From Bolinopsis microptera (taxonomy: Eukaryota > Ctenophora > Tentaculata > Lobata > Bolinopsidae): DNA of 64,000 nucleotides. Within the stretch, counting starts at the first letter, position 1. Every line of letters begins with the position of its first letter. The notes beneath the pieces are model-generated. The model was not told where the DNA came from. It saw nothing but the letters and a program-made list of their open reading frames with translations, and did no database searches. The translations under genes were made by a program, and so were the position numbers. The DNA is taken from assembly GCF_026151205.1 (NCBI RefSeq), contig NC_087080.1:15323337-15387336 (forward strand). Direction: 5' to 3'. Positions 36,406-48,510 of this stretch are shown here, one piece after another.

Positions 36406-38023
36406 CAGCCTCTGATTTCCTGGTCCCATACTGCCAGTTTCTATGTTACAACATAGTACCAGGTACCTGAACGCGGTGAAGGCAGCATGCAGGCAACCGG
36501 GTTAAACTATCCTCAGAGTTTCTGTTTATACTGTGTTATTGCAACCTCCACCTCACCTTTTATCACCCTGACGAGTTGTTAATATTTATATAGTGCTACT
36601 TATCGTACCTGTGCTAAACTCTTGATACTTTGTTGCTTTGACTCATAGAGTGCTGGATGCTATTTCGTTAAAGAGCTGTAGCCTCAAATAATGGGTTCAA
36701 ATGCCATAATTTGATGCTTAATACTTTGTTACTTAAAATTGTAATATTACTTCATATTATAATTATGTTTAGATTAAGCTAATTATGGCATTGATTTCCG
36801 GGGACACTCAATCGGGGTTTTCCATAACTTATTTGTGCTAAGACCCCTAATAAGTTAATAAACTATTATCGTTTACTAAAAACGGTCAGCGACCACTGCA
36901 AGGTTTTAAAAAACACACATATTTGCATTTTATTTAAATATCTCAGTAGGCAGCCATAATTTAGAACGGTGTACGTGGTACTTGTTGTGAACTGTGATCT
37001 ACCATTTCTCATGTGGTTTTCCCTTGACCACACCAGGTTGCTTGTAGATATTACTTTAAGTTGATGTACTGACGGTTACTTAGTTGTTTTGGTTCGAATT
37101 TAAGTACATTAGATCAGCGTGTACTTAGCCATATTTGAAAAAATTGTGTTGTCACGAGAGAAAACGCTGTAATGTGTAAATTGCTTTAAATCGAGTAGGT
37201 ATTTGAAAATCATCAATTTCAGTTTCCGGCGAGATAAACTGAAGGCTCATAAGACTTGTTTTAATTATAAATGAAAAGCTCGATAATTTTGTCGCACTCG
37301 ATTTCAAGCAATTTATTGTCATATTTTTCACCTGCCGAACAATCTTGATTATTTAATTTCTTTTATTTTCTGATAGTGATAGTTTTTGGTGAGACCTGAT
37401 CTTTAGTCGAGTTGTAACACTCAGCTCCGACTTTATTAATCATTTAATAATAAATCTATAAGCATAATATAATGAAAATGTGGAACTCAGAAACCAGCTC
37501 TTGTCTAATATTAGATCAAATTGAATAATGCCCATTCCTAATTTCCGCTTTATTGCCATGGGAGTTCGCCGTTGATTAACATAGATTCACCAGGCACTAT
37601 AATAATAATATGTGGTCACATACCAGTCACATACCAGTGCTCATGCTCTTCAGACTGCTAATTAGTTGCCTAATCCATTTACACTTTACAGATACTATAA
37701 TTACTTCACCGGCCTGCCAAATACTATATTATATAATACTGTTATAATTTCGCTCACGAATTCCAGTTATATTAAACAACTACACGCTGTTAAAAATTCC
37801 GCATTTGCTCCCCCTCGCCCTTGTTATAATTCCGTGGAAACATTTTTGTCCGTTCCCGACTGTTAACTTTCCGTGCTTACTGCTGGCCACACGAAGTTAG
37901 CCGCCTACATTACTATTAGCCGCCACATTAGCCGCCGCTTCCGCTTAAGGTTTTATTAAGGCGTCTCAGAGGCGGGGTTCAGTTCCGCTTGACCGCTTCA
38001 CAATAGGTGCCATATACCAGTCA

Positions 38024-38131
38024 ATGTTACTGGCACACTGGATCCGCCGTACATCCCTCGTCCTGTTCGACCGGTCTAGGAAGAACTCACACTGCGTGTC
38101 CACGTCTGAGTACACCAACGCTGAACGCAGG
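38024..38131 (+). CDS. Candidate alternative 5' exon E (MLLAHWIRRTS)
   Basis: From the ATG at 38024 the exon reads MLLAHWIRRTSLVLFDRSRK then NSHCVSTSEYTNAERR, 36 codons, ending in phase 0 at GTAAGA. It is richer in GC than its flanks and looks coding. CCAGTC precedes the ATG, so an acceptor three bases upstream is possible; the frame is open for some distance further upstream. No family is recognised. The phase allows joining to the exon at 43188. Confidence 0.45.
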
Positions 38132-38970
38132 GTAAGATAGTCTAGATAGGATTATAATAATATAATGGGGAGTGATATAATGTAGCTAGGGTTCATGTTT
38201 TCATATTATATAATTGACAAAAGTAAGAATGGAGAAGATATGACATTCTTACAAGGTAGATGTTATCTAGTATTCAGGTTCTGGTAGAAGATAACTTACA
38301 CACTACTTTATTGTGTACTGATTAGGGGAATAGTTAAAACTCAGTTCTCAACTTTAATCCATTGTCTGGATGCAGGACCAGCACAGTATCAGCCGTTCTA
38401 TCTCTTTCCCAGGGAACGTAATGACTAATGATCAGCACAATGTAGCCATGAGTCGCACGTGCATCATACTTGCACGTGCACCATGCTTGCACGATGCTAG
38501 ACTTTGCAGCGGTACATCTTGTCAGGATGTTATCGGGACATTAACACTACACTTCATTCCTGCTTGAAACTCGCATTTAGCGCCATTGTTTCGCCTCACA
38601 ACTGGCATGTGTTGCTACAGCCTATAATATGTGAAAAATTAAGCTTTTAATTTTACCTGTATTGCATTGTTTTTAGTTCTGTGGTATTGAAAAATAATGG
38701 GTGATATAAGCCTGAATCTGATGCCCAACAATGTGATAAAATATATAACACTGTTCAAGTATGTAAGTAAAATTGCACTGGTATGTTAAAAATTATATAC
38801 CGAGTTATTCAGTTATTGTCTGGTGTTGAGCGGTATTTTGTCGAATTTCCTATTTTTATCTTGAAGTGGTCGAAGCTGGTACACTATGTATCTCTAGTGG
38901 CTAAACAGTCTAGCTTTGTCCTATATTGTGAGTATATAAGGCTCCAGTTTCGCAGCAACATAAGAGTAAT

Positions 38971-39553
38971 AGAGCCGTAAAATAACCGTTTTATTAACTT
39001 AAATGTTAGTAATGCGTGTAAATAGCCGTAAGATAACCGTTTTATTAACTTAAATGTTAGTAATGCGTGTAAATAGCCGTAAGATAACCGTTTTATTAAC
39101 TTAAATGTTAGTAATGCGTGTAAATAGCCGTAAGATAACCGTTTTATTAACTTAAATGTTAGTAATGCGTGTAAATAGCCGTAAGATAACCGTTTTATTA
39201 ACTTAAATGTTAGTAATGCGTGTAAATAGCCGTAAAATAACCGTTTTATTAACTTAAATGTTAGTAATGCGTGTAAATAGCCGTAAAATAACCGTTTTAT
39301 TAACTTAAATGTTAGTAATGCGTGTAAATAGCCGTAAGATAACCGTTTTATTAACTTATAATGTTAGTAATGCGTGTAAATAGCCGTAAGATAACCGTTT
39401 TATTAACTTATAATGTTAGTAATGCGTGTAAATAGCCGTAAGATAACCGTTTTATTAACTTAAATGTTAGTAATGCGTGTAAATAGCCGTAAAATAACCG
39501 TTTTATTAACTTAAATGTTAGTAATGCGTGTAAATAGCCGTAAGATAACCGTT
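38971..39553 (+). repeat. 51 bp minisatellite, ~11 copies
   Basis: Units contain AGCCGTAAGATAACCGTTTT and ATTAACTTAAATGTTAGTAA, then TGCGTGTAAAT. Variants are AAAATAA/AAGATAA and a one-base insertion (TTATAATG) in two adjacent units near 39357 and 39409. Non-coding. Confidence 0.95.
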
Positions 39554-41462
39554 TCATCATTTCCATGCAATAGTTGTCGCGAGACTGTTTCAAGACCTGT
39601 AGAATTGTAGAACTGATCACGAGACAACCTCAAGACGTGTATATCCGCCGAATCGGGCCCCATGATCATGCTTCTTGGTGGCTGGGTACGGCGGACTTCC
39701 ACCTTCTTCCACGGTAGAAGTAACGGTAGAAAGCATGAGTTGAGGAAATATGCGGACGATCTGAGGGTAATGGTGTGGAATTTGTACTGATGTTTGAGTG
39801 TAAACTGCCGTGTGAATAAATATGTTATATATCTTTTTTTGATGGTTTGTTTTCTGGGTGAATCCTCTCTTTTTGAAGATCGCTTTAAATTTGGATCCTT
39901 CTTGATCTTCTTTTAACCATGTTTTAGGCGAACTGGAAACATGTTTGTTATAAATATATTTATTATTACTCGTGTTTGTAAACATTTCATATGTTTATAA
40001 ACTGTTCAATGTCTCGTTTGCTGTGCGTTTTCCTCTCTGTCATGTGAACGCTGTTCTCTTTCTGCCATCTGCGGTTTAACCGACCCAAATGATCAATCAC
40101 CACAGATAACCACATACCAATCAAACGATTATCATCATTGCTAATCAAACTAATAGCATTGTCTTAGCCTCTGCTCTGTGACCATCAAGTAATAAGCAGC
40201 TGTCGGCCGTAGTCGCATCCCGGCCGCGTTTTAATGCGATCATAACATTGAGGTGAAGTTGGGTGATGTCATGTCACGTGGTTTGCCGTTAATCTGTCAT
40301 ATCTCGTGATGGGTGCTGACACAATTTATTATTATTAAGTTAAATATTATGATCTTTCAGACACAGGGAAAACGACCCTGGTTTTGAATCATTTAGAAAT
40401 ATTACAATTAGTTTTACAAATACTTTTGTTACAGTAATTATGGAATATTACAATATGTTTTGTCAAGAACAAGTTGAAACAATGTTAATAGCATCAACTT
40501 TAGAAAACTATTCAATCCACTGAAAAACTGATCTAAGATATTGAAGGTATTTATCTCCTGAACTACTGTTCAGTAGAAGGTAATAAAACGACTTTACCTT
40601 AAGCATATTCGACAGTAACGTTATTAAAGGCGTTTAAACATAAGGTGGAAGTTATATAACACGAATAAGTTGTGCTCTGTGGTAGTTAAATGTTATGTTG
40701 AACAGTAGTTAGTAGTAACAGACCCACAACATCCCGGTTCTAATCTTAACTGGTCTTTAAATCTACTTAAATGTAATGTCTTAATGTCTACTTCATGCGG
40801 ACATTACATTTTAAACTGTATAAGTTAGTTAATGACAGGCTGGTAATTATCTTTACTAATACGAAAATAACTTACCAAGCAACTTCCACCGTCATAACAA
40901 TAACCACATGTAGACTCAACTCAGAATACCACAGCTAGGAAACATTCAGAGCTCCGAACATGACTCCTGCTCTGGTAATTCTACCTTTTGTTTGTTAAGT
41001 CCTCATATGATATATTCTCCTTATATTATTATATGTAATTGTAAGGAGATAGATTGTGGTACATGCGGTAGCTACTCAGTGTTACAGTGTAGTGCTCGTT
41101 CTCAGTGAGTCGCAGGTGTAACAATACAAAGTGTACTTTCAGTTTGTAAAGGGCTTATTTCTTTATTTCCGCCGTGCCATAATTTCTGGGACCAGTTGTG
41201 AATTTGCACACCTTTTATTTGTAACTGTATCCTCATTATTAAAGATACAATATACATTATATAAATTAGCACTGCCGCACCGGTTAACGTCTTATTGGTT
41301 TTTGTGGTTTGCATACTCGTTTACATACATTGTTGCCTCGTGTGGATTGTTCATTTGAAAGACTGAGGGATTCATTTGGAGATTCTGTTAAACAGAGACA
41401 AATACCTTGTGAAATACTTCACTATAAGAAGACAACTTGAAACTGAGGAAAATAAGGGGTAT
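39554..41462. other. No supported exon
   Basis: A minus-strand ATG frame of 122 codons (39617-39985) has no recognisable domain. A short ATGACTCCTGCTCTG followed by GTAATT at about 40960 could be a tiny first exon but is not supportable. Confidence 0.4.
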
Positions 41463-41564
41463 ATGGTCACAATTATGTGCTCCAAAAGAAAGAAGGTGCT
41501 TCCAAAGCCTGGCATGATATTTAAAAATCTTCAATTCGACAGCAGCGATATCTCTGTTCTCAAG
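41463..41564 (+). CDS. Candidate alternative 5' exon F (MVTIMCSKRKK)
   Basis: From the ATG at 41463 the exon reads MVTIMCSKRKKVLPKPGMIF then KNLQFDSSDISVLK, 34 codons, ending in phase 0 at GTATGC. The open frame extends upstream without an ATG (YLVKYFTIRRQLETEENKG) to a TGA at 41364, so an upstream acceptor is possible. It is the nearest candidate to the shared exon at 43188. No family is recognised. Confidence 0.45.
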
Positions 41565-43187
41565 GTATGCCCACCAATTGTAATGTTTTGTTTCATTCCA
41601 AGACTTTGTTTGTAAGTTCATTTTCCTTGCTTGATTGTTCTACAATGGTTCGAAGTTGGATTTCCCATGAAATGCATTCTTTTCAATATACTTTTTAATC
41701 GGATTACAAAACTGATGTTCTGTCCTCATTCACCAATTGTTTGCTTTCCTTAAGGGCGTGCCACGAGATCTATTATTTATCATCACCGCTTAATCGGATT
41801 AAATAAAAATTAATGCCAGGTGTATTCTTGGAATTTTTCTATATCGTATCAATGCCGTTTTAGCGCGAAAATTATTTTAAGTGTCATTGCAAAAATATCT
41901 CACAGCACATGCAGGACATTTTAAATTTTAAAATTGGATCGTGAACGTTTTCTTGACTAGAGAATGTTCGCTAAATTTCAAACATATTTCCTCAGCCTTA
42001 TAGAAGATTCCCTCCATTTAACAGGAAATGAACACAGTGTTTGTTATCACATGTTTATTATGCCATGTATCAGTGTTGTAACTGTAAGTGTATATCGAGG
42101 TGTTTGTGCCCACACATAACACGCATGTTCACACTATAAGCTTATTTCCATGTGTTAGCGATGCCAACATTTCTAGAGAAACACAAATTAAATGTAGATT
42201 GTTGGTATTCTCTAGACAATTTTATATTATGATAGAGCCACGTGCTGGCTAACTGCCTAGGACACGAAAATCAAATATTATTGATAATTGTTGAAGTTTA
42301 TATTTGTGTAATGTGTATCTTCACATGAGTTGAAGTGGGCGGTTCCTATGTGATATAACATGACGTCTCCTATACATAGTTTATATACATTGTATTGTAT
42401 AATGTATAAAGTATAAGTCTGCTATGATATGTACAATGGAAATCTCTGACTAAGATCCTTGAAATACGTATTACGTAATTTTTGAAGAATCGTGACAAGG
42501 TTGTGGAATGTTCGGGATAAATGTCTAGATTCTCAGTAGAGACACAGAAACAGACGTGTTGTTGTTGACATGTGTCAGGAAGAAAATTAGCTAATCAAGC
42601 CTCACAAAGCGTCAGATGTCAAGGTCTTACTCTACAGTGTTACATCTCTAACAAACTTACAAATGCCCGGAATTAGATACAAATGTGGTAGATATATGAG
42701 AAATATTAGAAATATTTAGTGTCAGTGTTTTTGACATGTGTTTGTTGGACCTCACCAAAATGCGAGTTTTGTTGGACACGTGTGGTCACTGGTCGTGTAG
42801 TGTGAATATAATGTGGTGTTTTTTGTACAATTGTTGTTGTTTTTAATTTAAATATCTCGCATCGTACAGAGTGTATTTAATTAATGATACTGTACCAGAA
42901 TGATCTTGGTTACTGTATTACTGATCAAACTTCAAAGAGTATAGTATTGAATCTGTTTACGATAAAATTACGCCCAAGCATAATGACTACAATCGATGAT
43001 GTTTTCAATGTTTGATCCCTAATTAATATCTATAACATACCTAATATAGTCATGAAACAAGTGCGACTTTTAATTAGCGACATGTTGTAAACTCCTCGTA
43101 TTGGTAGAGTGATACATATCAACAACCATCTTACTTCATTACGTATATCATTAATTACCCAATTAATTAATTACCTAATTATTTCAG

Positions 43188-46100
43188 CGGGGGTCCTCTG
43201 AGTACTCAGACCAATCCTACAACGAGTACCAGATAGGAGAAGCCAGTCCGGACACCTCTCCAATGAACTACCGGCCCCGGTCCCTCACGCCGCCTCCTGA
43301 TCGGAGAGACTACGTGCCCCAGCCTCAGCCTCTCTCATACATCGAACTTAATAGATTACCAGGTCAGTTTTTGTGTTAATTAATTAATTATTTTGAAATA
43401 GTAGAAATAATTAATTATTTGATTAAGCATATTACATTATTAGTTAATTAATTAACCTCCAAACCCCGTGATTGGTTTTTCCTCACACCACCTCTCATCA
43501 CTCTCAAGAAATCGAATTATATATAATATTATATAATATATTTCAAGTAGATAATGACAGTGTACTCTAGTTATAATATATTATAGATTATATAGACTAT
43601 GTAGAGGTATAGAGTCTAGTTATATTAACGTTATTCATGACCTTACGGACGTATGATCCTTTACATTCATACCTAGCTTCCTTTGCATCCTACATTACAT
43701 TGTTAATAAGGAAAGCGATCAGGGCACATACATCTTCAGTTTCCTAATCCTTGAAATGGAGAGTCACCATTCAACCACCACTGTAGTCTCCTGCCAAAAT
43801 AAATGCAGAATTTTTCTCTAACTATAACATCATTTGCTGTGCGATTGAAAAAATTACATGCGGTTGTTTTTATTTTTGGGGATGGTATGAATTTTGCACG
43901 TACAAATATGTCATTGTAAACATGAAATTCCTCTTGTTAAACGCCTTGTCCGGCTATTTTCACTTAAATCAGTCAATTTACAGAGTTACAGATTTGTTTT
44001 GTAAACAAATACAAATTTAGACAAGAAAATTCCCACGATATAAGTTTTATTAAAACTCTTCATAAATAGATCACACGATTTTTCATGAAATCTGGGGAAA
44101 CTCTCCTGTGTATTAATTTGATATTATTAGTACATAAAACTTGAAGCTTTTTAATTGGAAGTTACAATCTACGAGATTTGACATTAATACATTTGGGATG
44201 TAATGTCTTAGCTGGTATTTCCCAAGCCTTCGCTCAATAATTGATTCAACTCAATGAACAAATCACAATTATTATTGAAATTAGAGATTTGATTAATGTC
44301 ACACGGTTTAACAAATTGTAATTGTTTAATCTCTAAAATCTTTTGGCAGAAATATCGTTATGTTCACTGCTGTAATATTTCCAACTATTTGTAACCGTGT
44401 CAAAAAGTTAAAACTATGTTTAGATATTACATAATCAGTCGATAATCGTTTCTGCCGAATACTGAAGATATTTGATAGGTTAACATTATTCGAACGCTTT
44501 ACGCAGAAAAACTGTTATAACTAAATAGTTTTAATCACGTTCACTCTTTTTAATTTTTTAAACTTTTTAAAACCTGAACCCACCAATTTCAACTGTAATG
44601 ACTAGACACGAGGTCCTTTAAGTACCTTTAGAGTACACTATAGTTTCATCACTCTAAATTGGCCCCTAAATGAGACAGGAGGAACTGAACGATATAAAAA
44701 CGGTCATTTTCAGTGACCACAGAAGAAAAATTAAGCTTATAACAACATTATTATCTGCCAATATTTAAAAGAGTTATTTTTCAGTGGTGAAGCTGCAAGG
44801 ACACGAGTTACACACGAAGTGTGCCTGTGAGAAACCCTGGCAGAAAGACGAAGAGGTCAGTTTTATATCCCTGGAATTTTCTGTGATTTTTTGAACTTTT
44901 TTTTTATTACTGATCGAATATATAGGAGTTTGTTCTATAATTTTAGTTTAGAATTTGTCATTTATTGCCTTATTGGCGTATATAATAAGGAAATCACTAA
45001 TCACGGATGTCTTGACATGCTGTCAATTTTTTAATACTTTTAGGTTAGGGTTCGAATTTAAAGGTATTTGGCCTCGTTCCAAACTTTCAAATTGTCAAAA
45101 GTAAAAAGATGAAACAATTTGTATATATTCAGTATTCACACTATCTCCGCACGGTTTTACTATGCCAATCAATGACAACGGACTGGGACAACCTTAATTA
45201 AGTTATTTCTGCACTAAATGTGATGTACTTAGGTACCGTAATACTACATGTATAATATAAATAATTCGATAACTCATTTAGTAATACCACATGCAAGAGA
45301 ACCTGCCTACAACACCAGAGTGGGATCCATAATACTTAATAACGGGTGATGACTAAAAAATGGGACTTTTTTCAAGGGTCTTTTTAGTGTCGATAAAACT
45401 ATTTTTGGTTCAAACCAATGAAACAGCGTTGTAAAACGGGCAATTTTGAACCAGTATGGTCAATGACAAGCGCCCATGAGCCCATTTTGATTGGTTCAGG
45501 AGGGCTTCTTTCATCAAGCTCAAAAATCCGTCTGTACAGTTGGGCCTAAAATCGTGTTGGCGCAGTCTCTTCTTTTGTGCCCTAAGGCCCATGTATGCTT
45601 GTAAGCCATATTCCGGGCATGTACATGTGTTGCCAGGACTCTAAAGAAGTCCTCTATGGGTTAAGATTGTCAAAATTTACTTTGGTCGATAACTTTTGGG
45701 ACGAAATTGGCCCTTATGGCAAATAAAGATGTGGTTTTCCCAGAAAAATACGATCTAGCCCCATCCTAACGAACCACCTTCCACCCTTTGGGGATATTTT
45801 CTTGTAGGAACAACACCTGGCAAGGCTTCAAGCACTTTGATTTTTACGTGGTACCATTATAGACCATGCTAAAGCCGATAGTTGACCTAGCCTCGATCTT
45901 TCACACGGTAAAATTTTACCCCTCAGGTGGTTTTGAGCTCAAATATCTTCTTACTGGTTTTAGCTACGCTGATGGGTGTTGAACCCTCGTCTTAAGCATA
46001 ACATTCGGCATACTCTCTGCTAAATATTTTTTGGTATGGAAGCTTTAACTACCTGTGAGGCGACTTCTGTGAACAGAGCCTTACTGTAAAGTTTTTATAG

Positions 46101-47981
46101 GACCCCTCCCCTAGTTCGAGACCATTATCGGGGACAAAGATCAACCAATTTTATCAAATGGGGGTGGAAACTGTTCGAGTATCGTTCAGAGTAACTGGTG
46201 GTTGTGGTAAAATATCAAAATTTTGTTCAGGTGGAATCTGAGGGCTAAAAAACATGTAGTCCCATTTTTTATTCATCACCCGTTAGCGACCTGTTACACT
46301 GGAAACATTCCAGCTCACTCTAAGTTTAATAAAAGGTGGAGCAGTATACTTCCGGTGTGTATAGCACGTTCACATCTCCATGACAACACGCCACACACCA
46401 TTGTTTTACATGCGTAGCTGACATGCCCCATGTACCTTTGTTTTGGAAAGAATATTGGCTTCTAAACCCTCGTGTAACTGGTACCGTGTCAAGATATATC
46501 TTTTGTAGATATCTGGGGAGATATCTGGGGAGATATCTGGGGAGATATCTGGGGAGATATCTGGGGAGATATCTGGAGAGATAGCGGGGTTTAACACAGA
46601 AGGGGTCTACATGATATGTGCATTCACTGCATACCTTATGTTATTGAAGGGTGGGCCAGTATTACCTGTCTTTACAAGTTAAAAGAGAGCTGCTTGGACC
46701 TTGCACCTGGCTGTAAACATCAAGTTTAATTCAGGCCCGCCCTGAATTTACAATTTTGGAGAAATGGACGTTTATATTAATAGTATTACTTCAGTGTGTT
46801 GAGCAACATCTGTTTACTGTACCATAGACGATATTTCACGCCCTGTAACAACGTGTTCACTTAATGACGCACCCCACAAACCACAACAATTTGACATTTG
46901 TTAGTACACTGCAGATACTGACGACACCCTAATTCGCACGGCATAAGCCGCAGTTTTACACATAAATTATGTATAATTACGTAATTGTGTGATAATAATG
47001 TGTACATTGTACATAGCATTACCAACATTCATGATATTTAACAATGTATCACCACGCCACACCCTGTACGCATGCTTGTAACAAACCACAATGGTATGCA
47101 TCGTAATATAGGAACCGAGCTGTGATCGAAGGTGTAAATTGGCAGATACTCTAGAACTCTACACACCACGTGGAGGTGTCACGTGGTTGTCACGTGGTTG
47201 TCACGTGGTTGTCACGTGGTTGCTATGTGTTAATGACAGGTGTTGTTATACTGCACGCGCCATAATAGTACGTTAGTACGTTATCAGTACTGGGGTAGAG
47301 GTTGTACGACTTGAAGTTATCAAGTCTATAATATTATCATTATAAATTAAAAACTTATCATTATATTATATTTTGCAAAACTATATTATTCTGACATAAT
47401 ATATAATGACGGTGTAAAATTCGTTAGGATATCCTTCCGGTACATTTTGATTTTCAAGGAATGAAACTGGCGAAATATTTGTATTTTCCCTGTAACGTTG
47501 ATTATAGTACGAAGGAACACTACTGCATTGTTAGCTGTCACATTATAAAGTTAAGTAGCATAACCGTGTGAACTTTACCATACTGCGAGCTACCAATAAG
47601 CTTGTACGTGTTATATAAACGTGTATTGATACTAAGTTTAACTTCTTCAAATACTCCACTGTTAGTTACAGTATTACGTAAACTCAATAATAATATTGTG
47701 ACTTAATCTTGTCGCGTGAAACCCACCATTATTACGTAAGCAATTAAAAAAACCAAACTGTAGCATGTAGCTATTGTTATATTTCTTGCATAACCACTGA
47801 CATAACCGCTTAAATAACCCTATTACTGCAGGCACTACAACTACTATGTGGACACAAGCTACACACAGCGTGCGGCTGTAAACTTATGGAGACGGGCGTG
47901 TGTCCAATCTGCAAAACGGCCGAAATCATGGACGACAAGTTGAGAGAGATCAGGATAGATTTATCTGGCTTCAACTTTTAG
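43188..47981 (+). CDS. Shared 3' exons of a putative RING-H2-like protein
   Basis: Three exons join in phase: 43188-43362, 44785-44855 and 47832-47981, with good acceptors (ATTATTTCAG, TTATTTTTCAG, TTACTGCAG) and GTCAGT donors, 131 residues to the stop. The first is acidic/proline-rich and probably disordered (RGSSEYSDQSYNEYQIGEAS, RSLTPPPDRR). The last contains LLCGHKLHTACGCKLMETG followed by VCPIC, matching the second half of a RING-H2 finger (C-x-H-x2-H-x2-C ... C-x2-C). The middle exon holds a similar LQGHELHTKCACEK, in which the first cysteine is replaced by glutamine. A canonical upstream C-x2-C pair is missing unless the C-x-C of the middle exon serves. RING proteins are usually ubiquitin ligases; whether this one is active cannot be told. 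The N-terminus must come from one or more upstream exons ending in phase 0. Confidence 0.7.
45342..46283. mobile_element. Non-autonomous element with 26 bp inverted ends and TA flanks
   Basis: The ends are inverted copies, ACGGGTGATGACTAAAAAAT then GGGACT on the left, and the same with one mismatch on the right. TA dinucleotides flank both sides (45340-45341 and 46284-46285), as expected for Tc1/mariner-type insertion. The ~940 bp interior has no transposase frame; a 60-codon frame at 45410-45592 is unremarkable. It sits inside the last intron of the RING-like gene. Confidence 0.75.
46508..46582 (+). repeat. 12 bp repeat GATATCTGGGGA, ~6 copies
   Basis: Nearly perfect head-to-tail units, in the last intron of the RING-like gene. 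Confidence 0.9.
47177..47221 (+). repeat. GTCACGTGGTT x4
   Basis: Four 11 bp units, each with a CACGTG E-box. Confidence 0.9.
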
Positions 47982-48370
47982 GGCACGGACTGTCGACCCT
48001 GCACCGGTCGCGCACACAATTCTTTTAACCACGCGTTTTGCTTCGACAGTCACAGGAGCTCGAGTTCGAGTTTAGAAGGCTAGCTATGTTGTGGAAGCTG
48101 CGGGAATCAGACTCAATTATTTTTAGAGACAGTGATTATAATATGAGAAAGCCTGGAAAATTCCAGTCGGTCAATTATAGATTGCGGAGTATATGAAATG
48201 GCGATGAAATCTGAGTTGTTAGATATGAAAACGGAATAATTGAGAAAATCGGTATACCTTGATAGAAACCACATGCCGACGTCCGACCAGCTTATGAGAA
48301 GTTAGAAACTTAGTATATTTATAGAATAATTTATAATTAGAATGTAAAATGTACGTTTTTCTTCCTGTAA

Positions 48371-48510
48371 TGTGCAAAACTGTATATTGGGTGAAGCTCT
48401 CTAAAGTAAATAATTATGTGGTCACGTGACATGACGTCACACCACGTGGTGTGACGTCATTTGCATAACTGTATATTGGGTGAAGCTCTCTAAAGTTAAT
48501 AATTATGTGC
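48371..48510. repeat. 48 bp direct repeats flanking a CRE/E-box palindrome
   Basis: ACTGTATATTGGGTGAAGCT with TCTCTAAAGT and AATAATTATGTG occurs at about 48371-48419 and again at 48463-48510. Between them is TGACGTCACACCACGTGGTG followed by TGACGTCA, a near-perfect palindrome with two CRE sites around an E-box. It lies about 400 bp after the stop of the RING-like gene. Confidence 0.8.

Larger units (their letters stand above)
34259..38023. other. No clear exon; two short repeats
   Basis: Contains the 13 bp repeat at 35998-36102 and the duplicated 39 bp segment at 36323-36405. A 44 nt stretch at 36117-36160 lies between TTGTTTTAG and GTATGA but has stops in two frames. ATGAAAATGTGGAACTCAGA at 37472 resembles the MMWNE start but stops after 18 codons. 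Confidence 0.4.

Noticed and set aside
37472-37531. MKMWNSETSS start resembling the MMWNE exons
   Set aside because: It reaches a stop after 18 codons and has no good donor; perhaps a decayed copy.
39617-39985. 122-codon minus-strand frame
   Set aside because: ATG-initiated but without a recognisable domain or paralogue; chance cannot be excluded.
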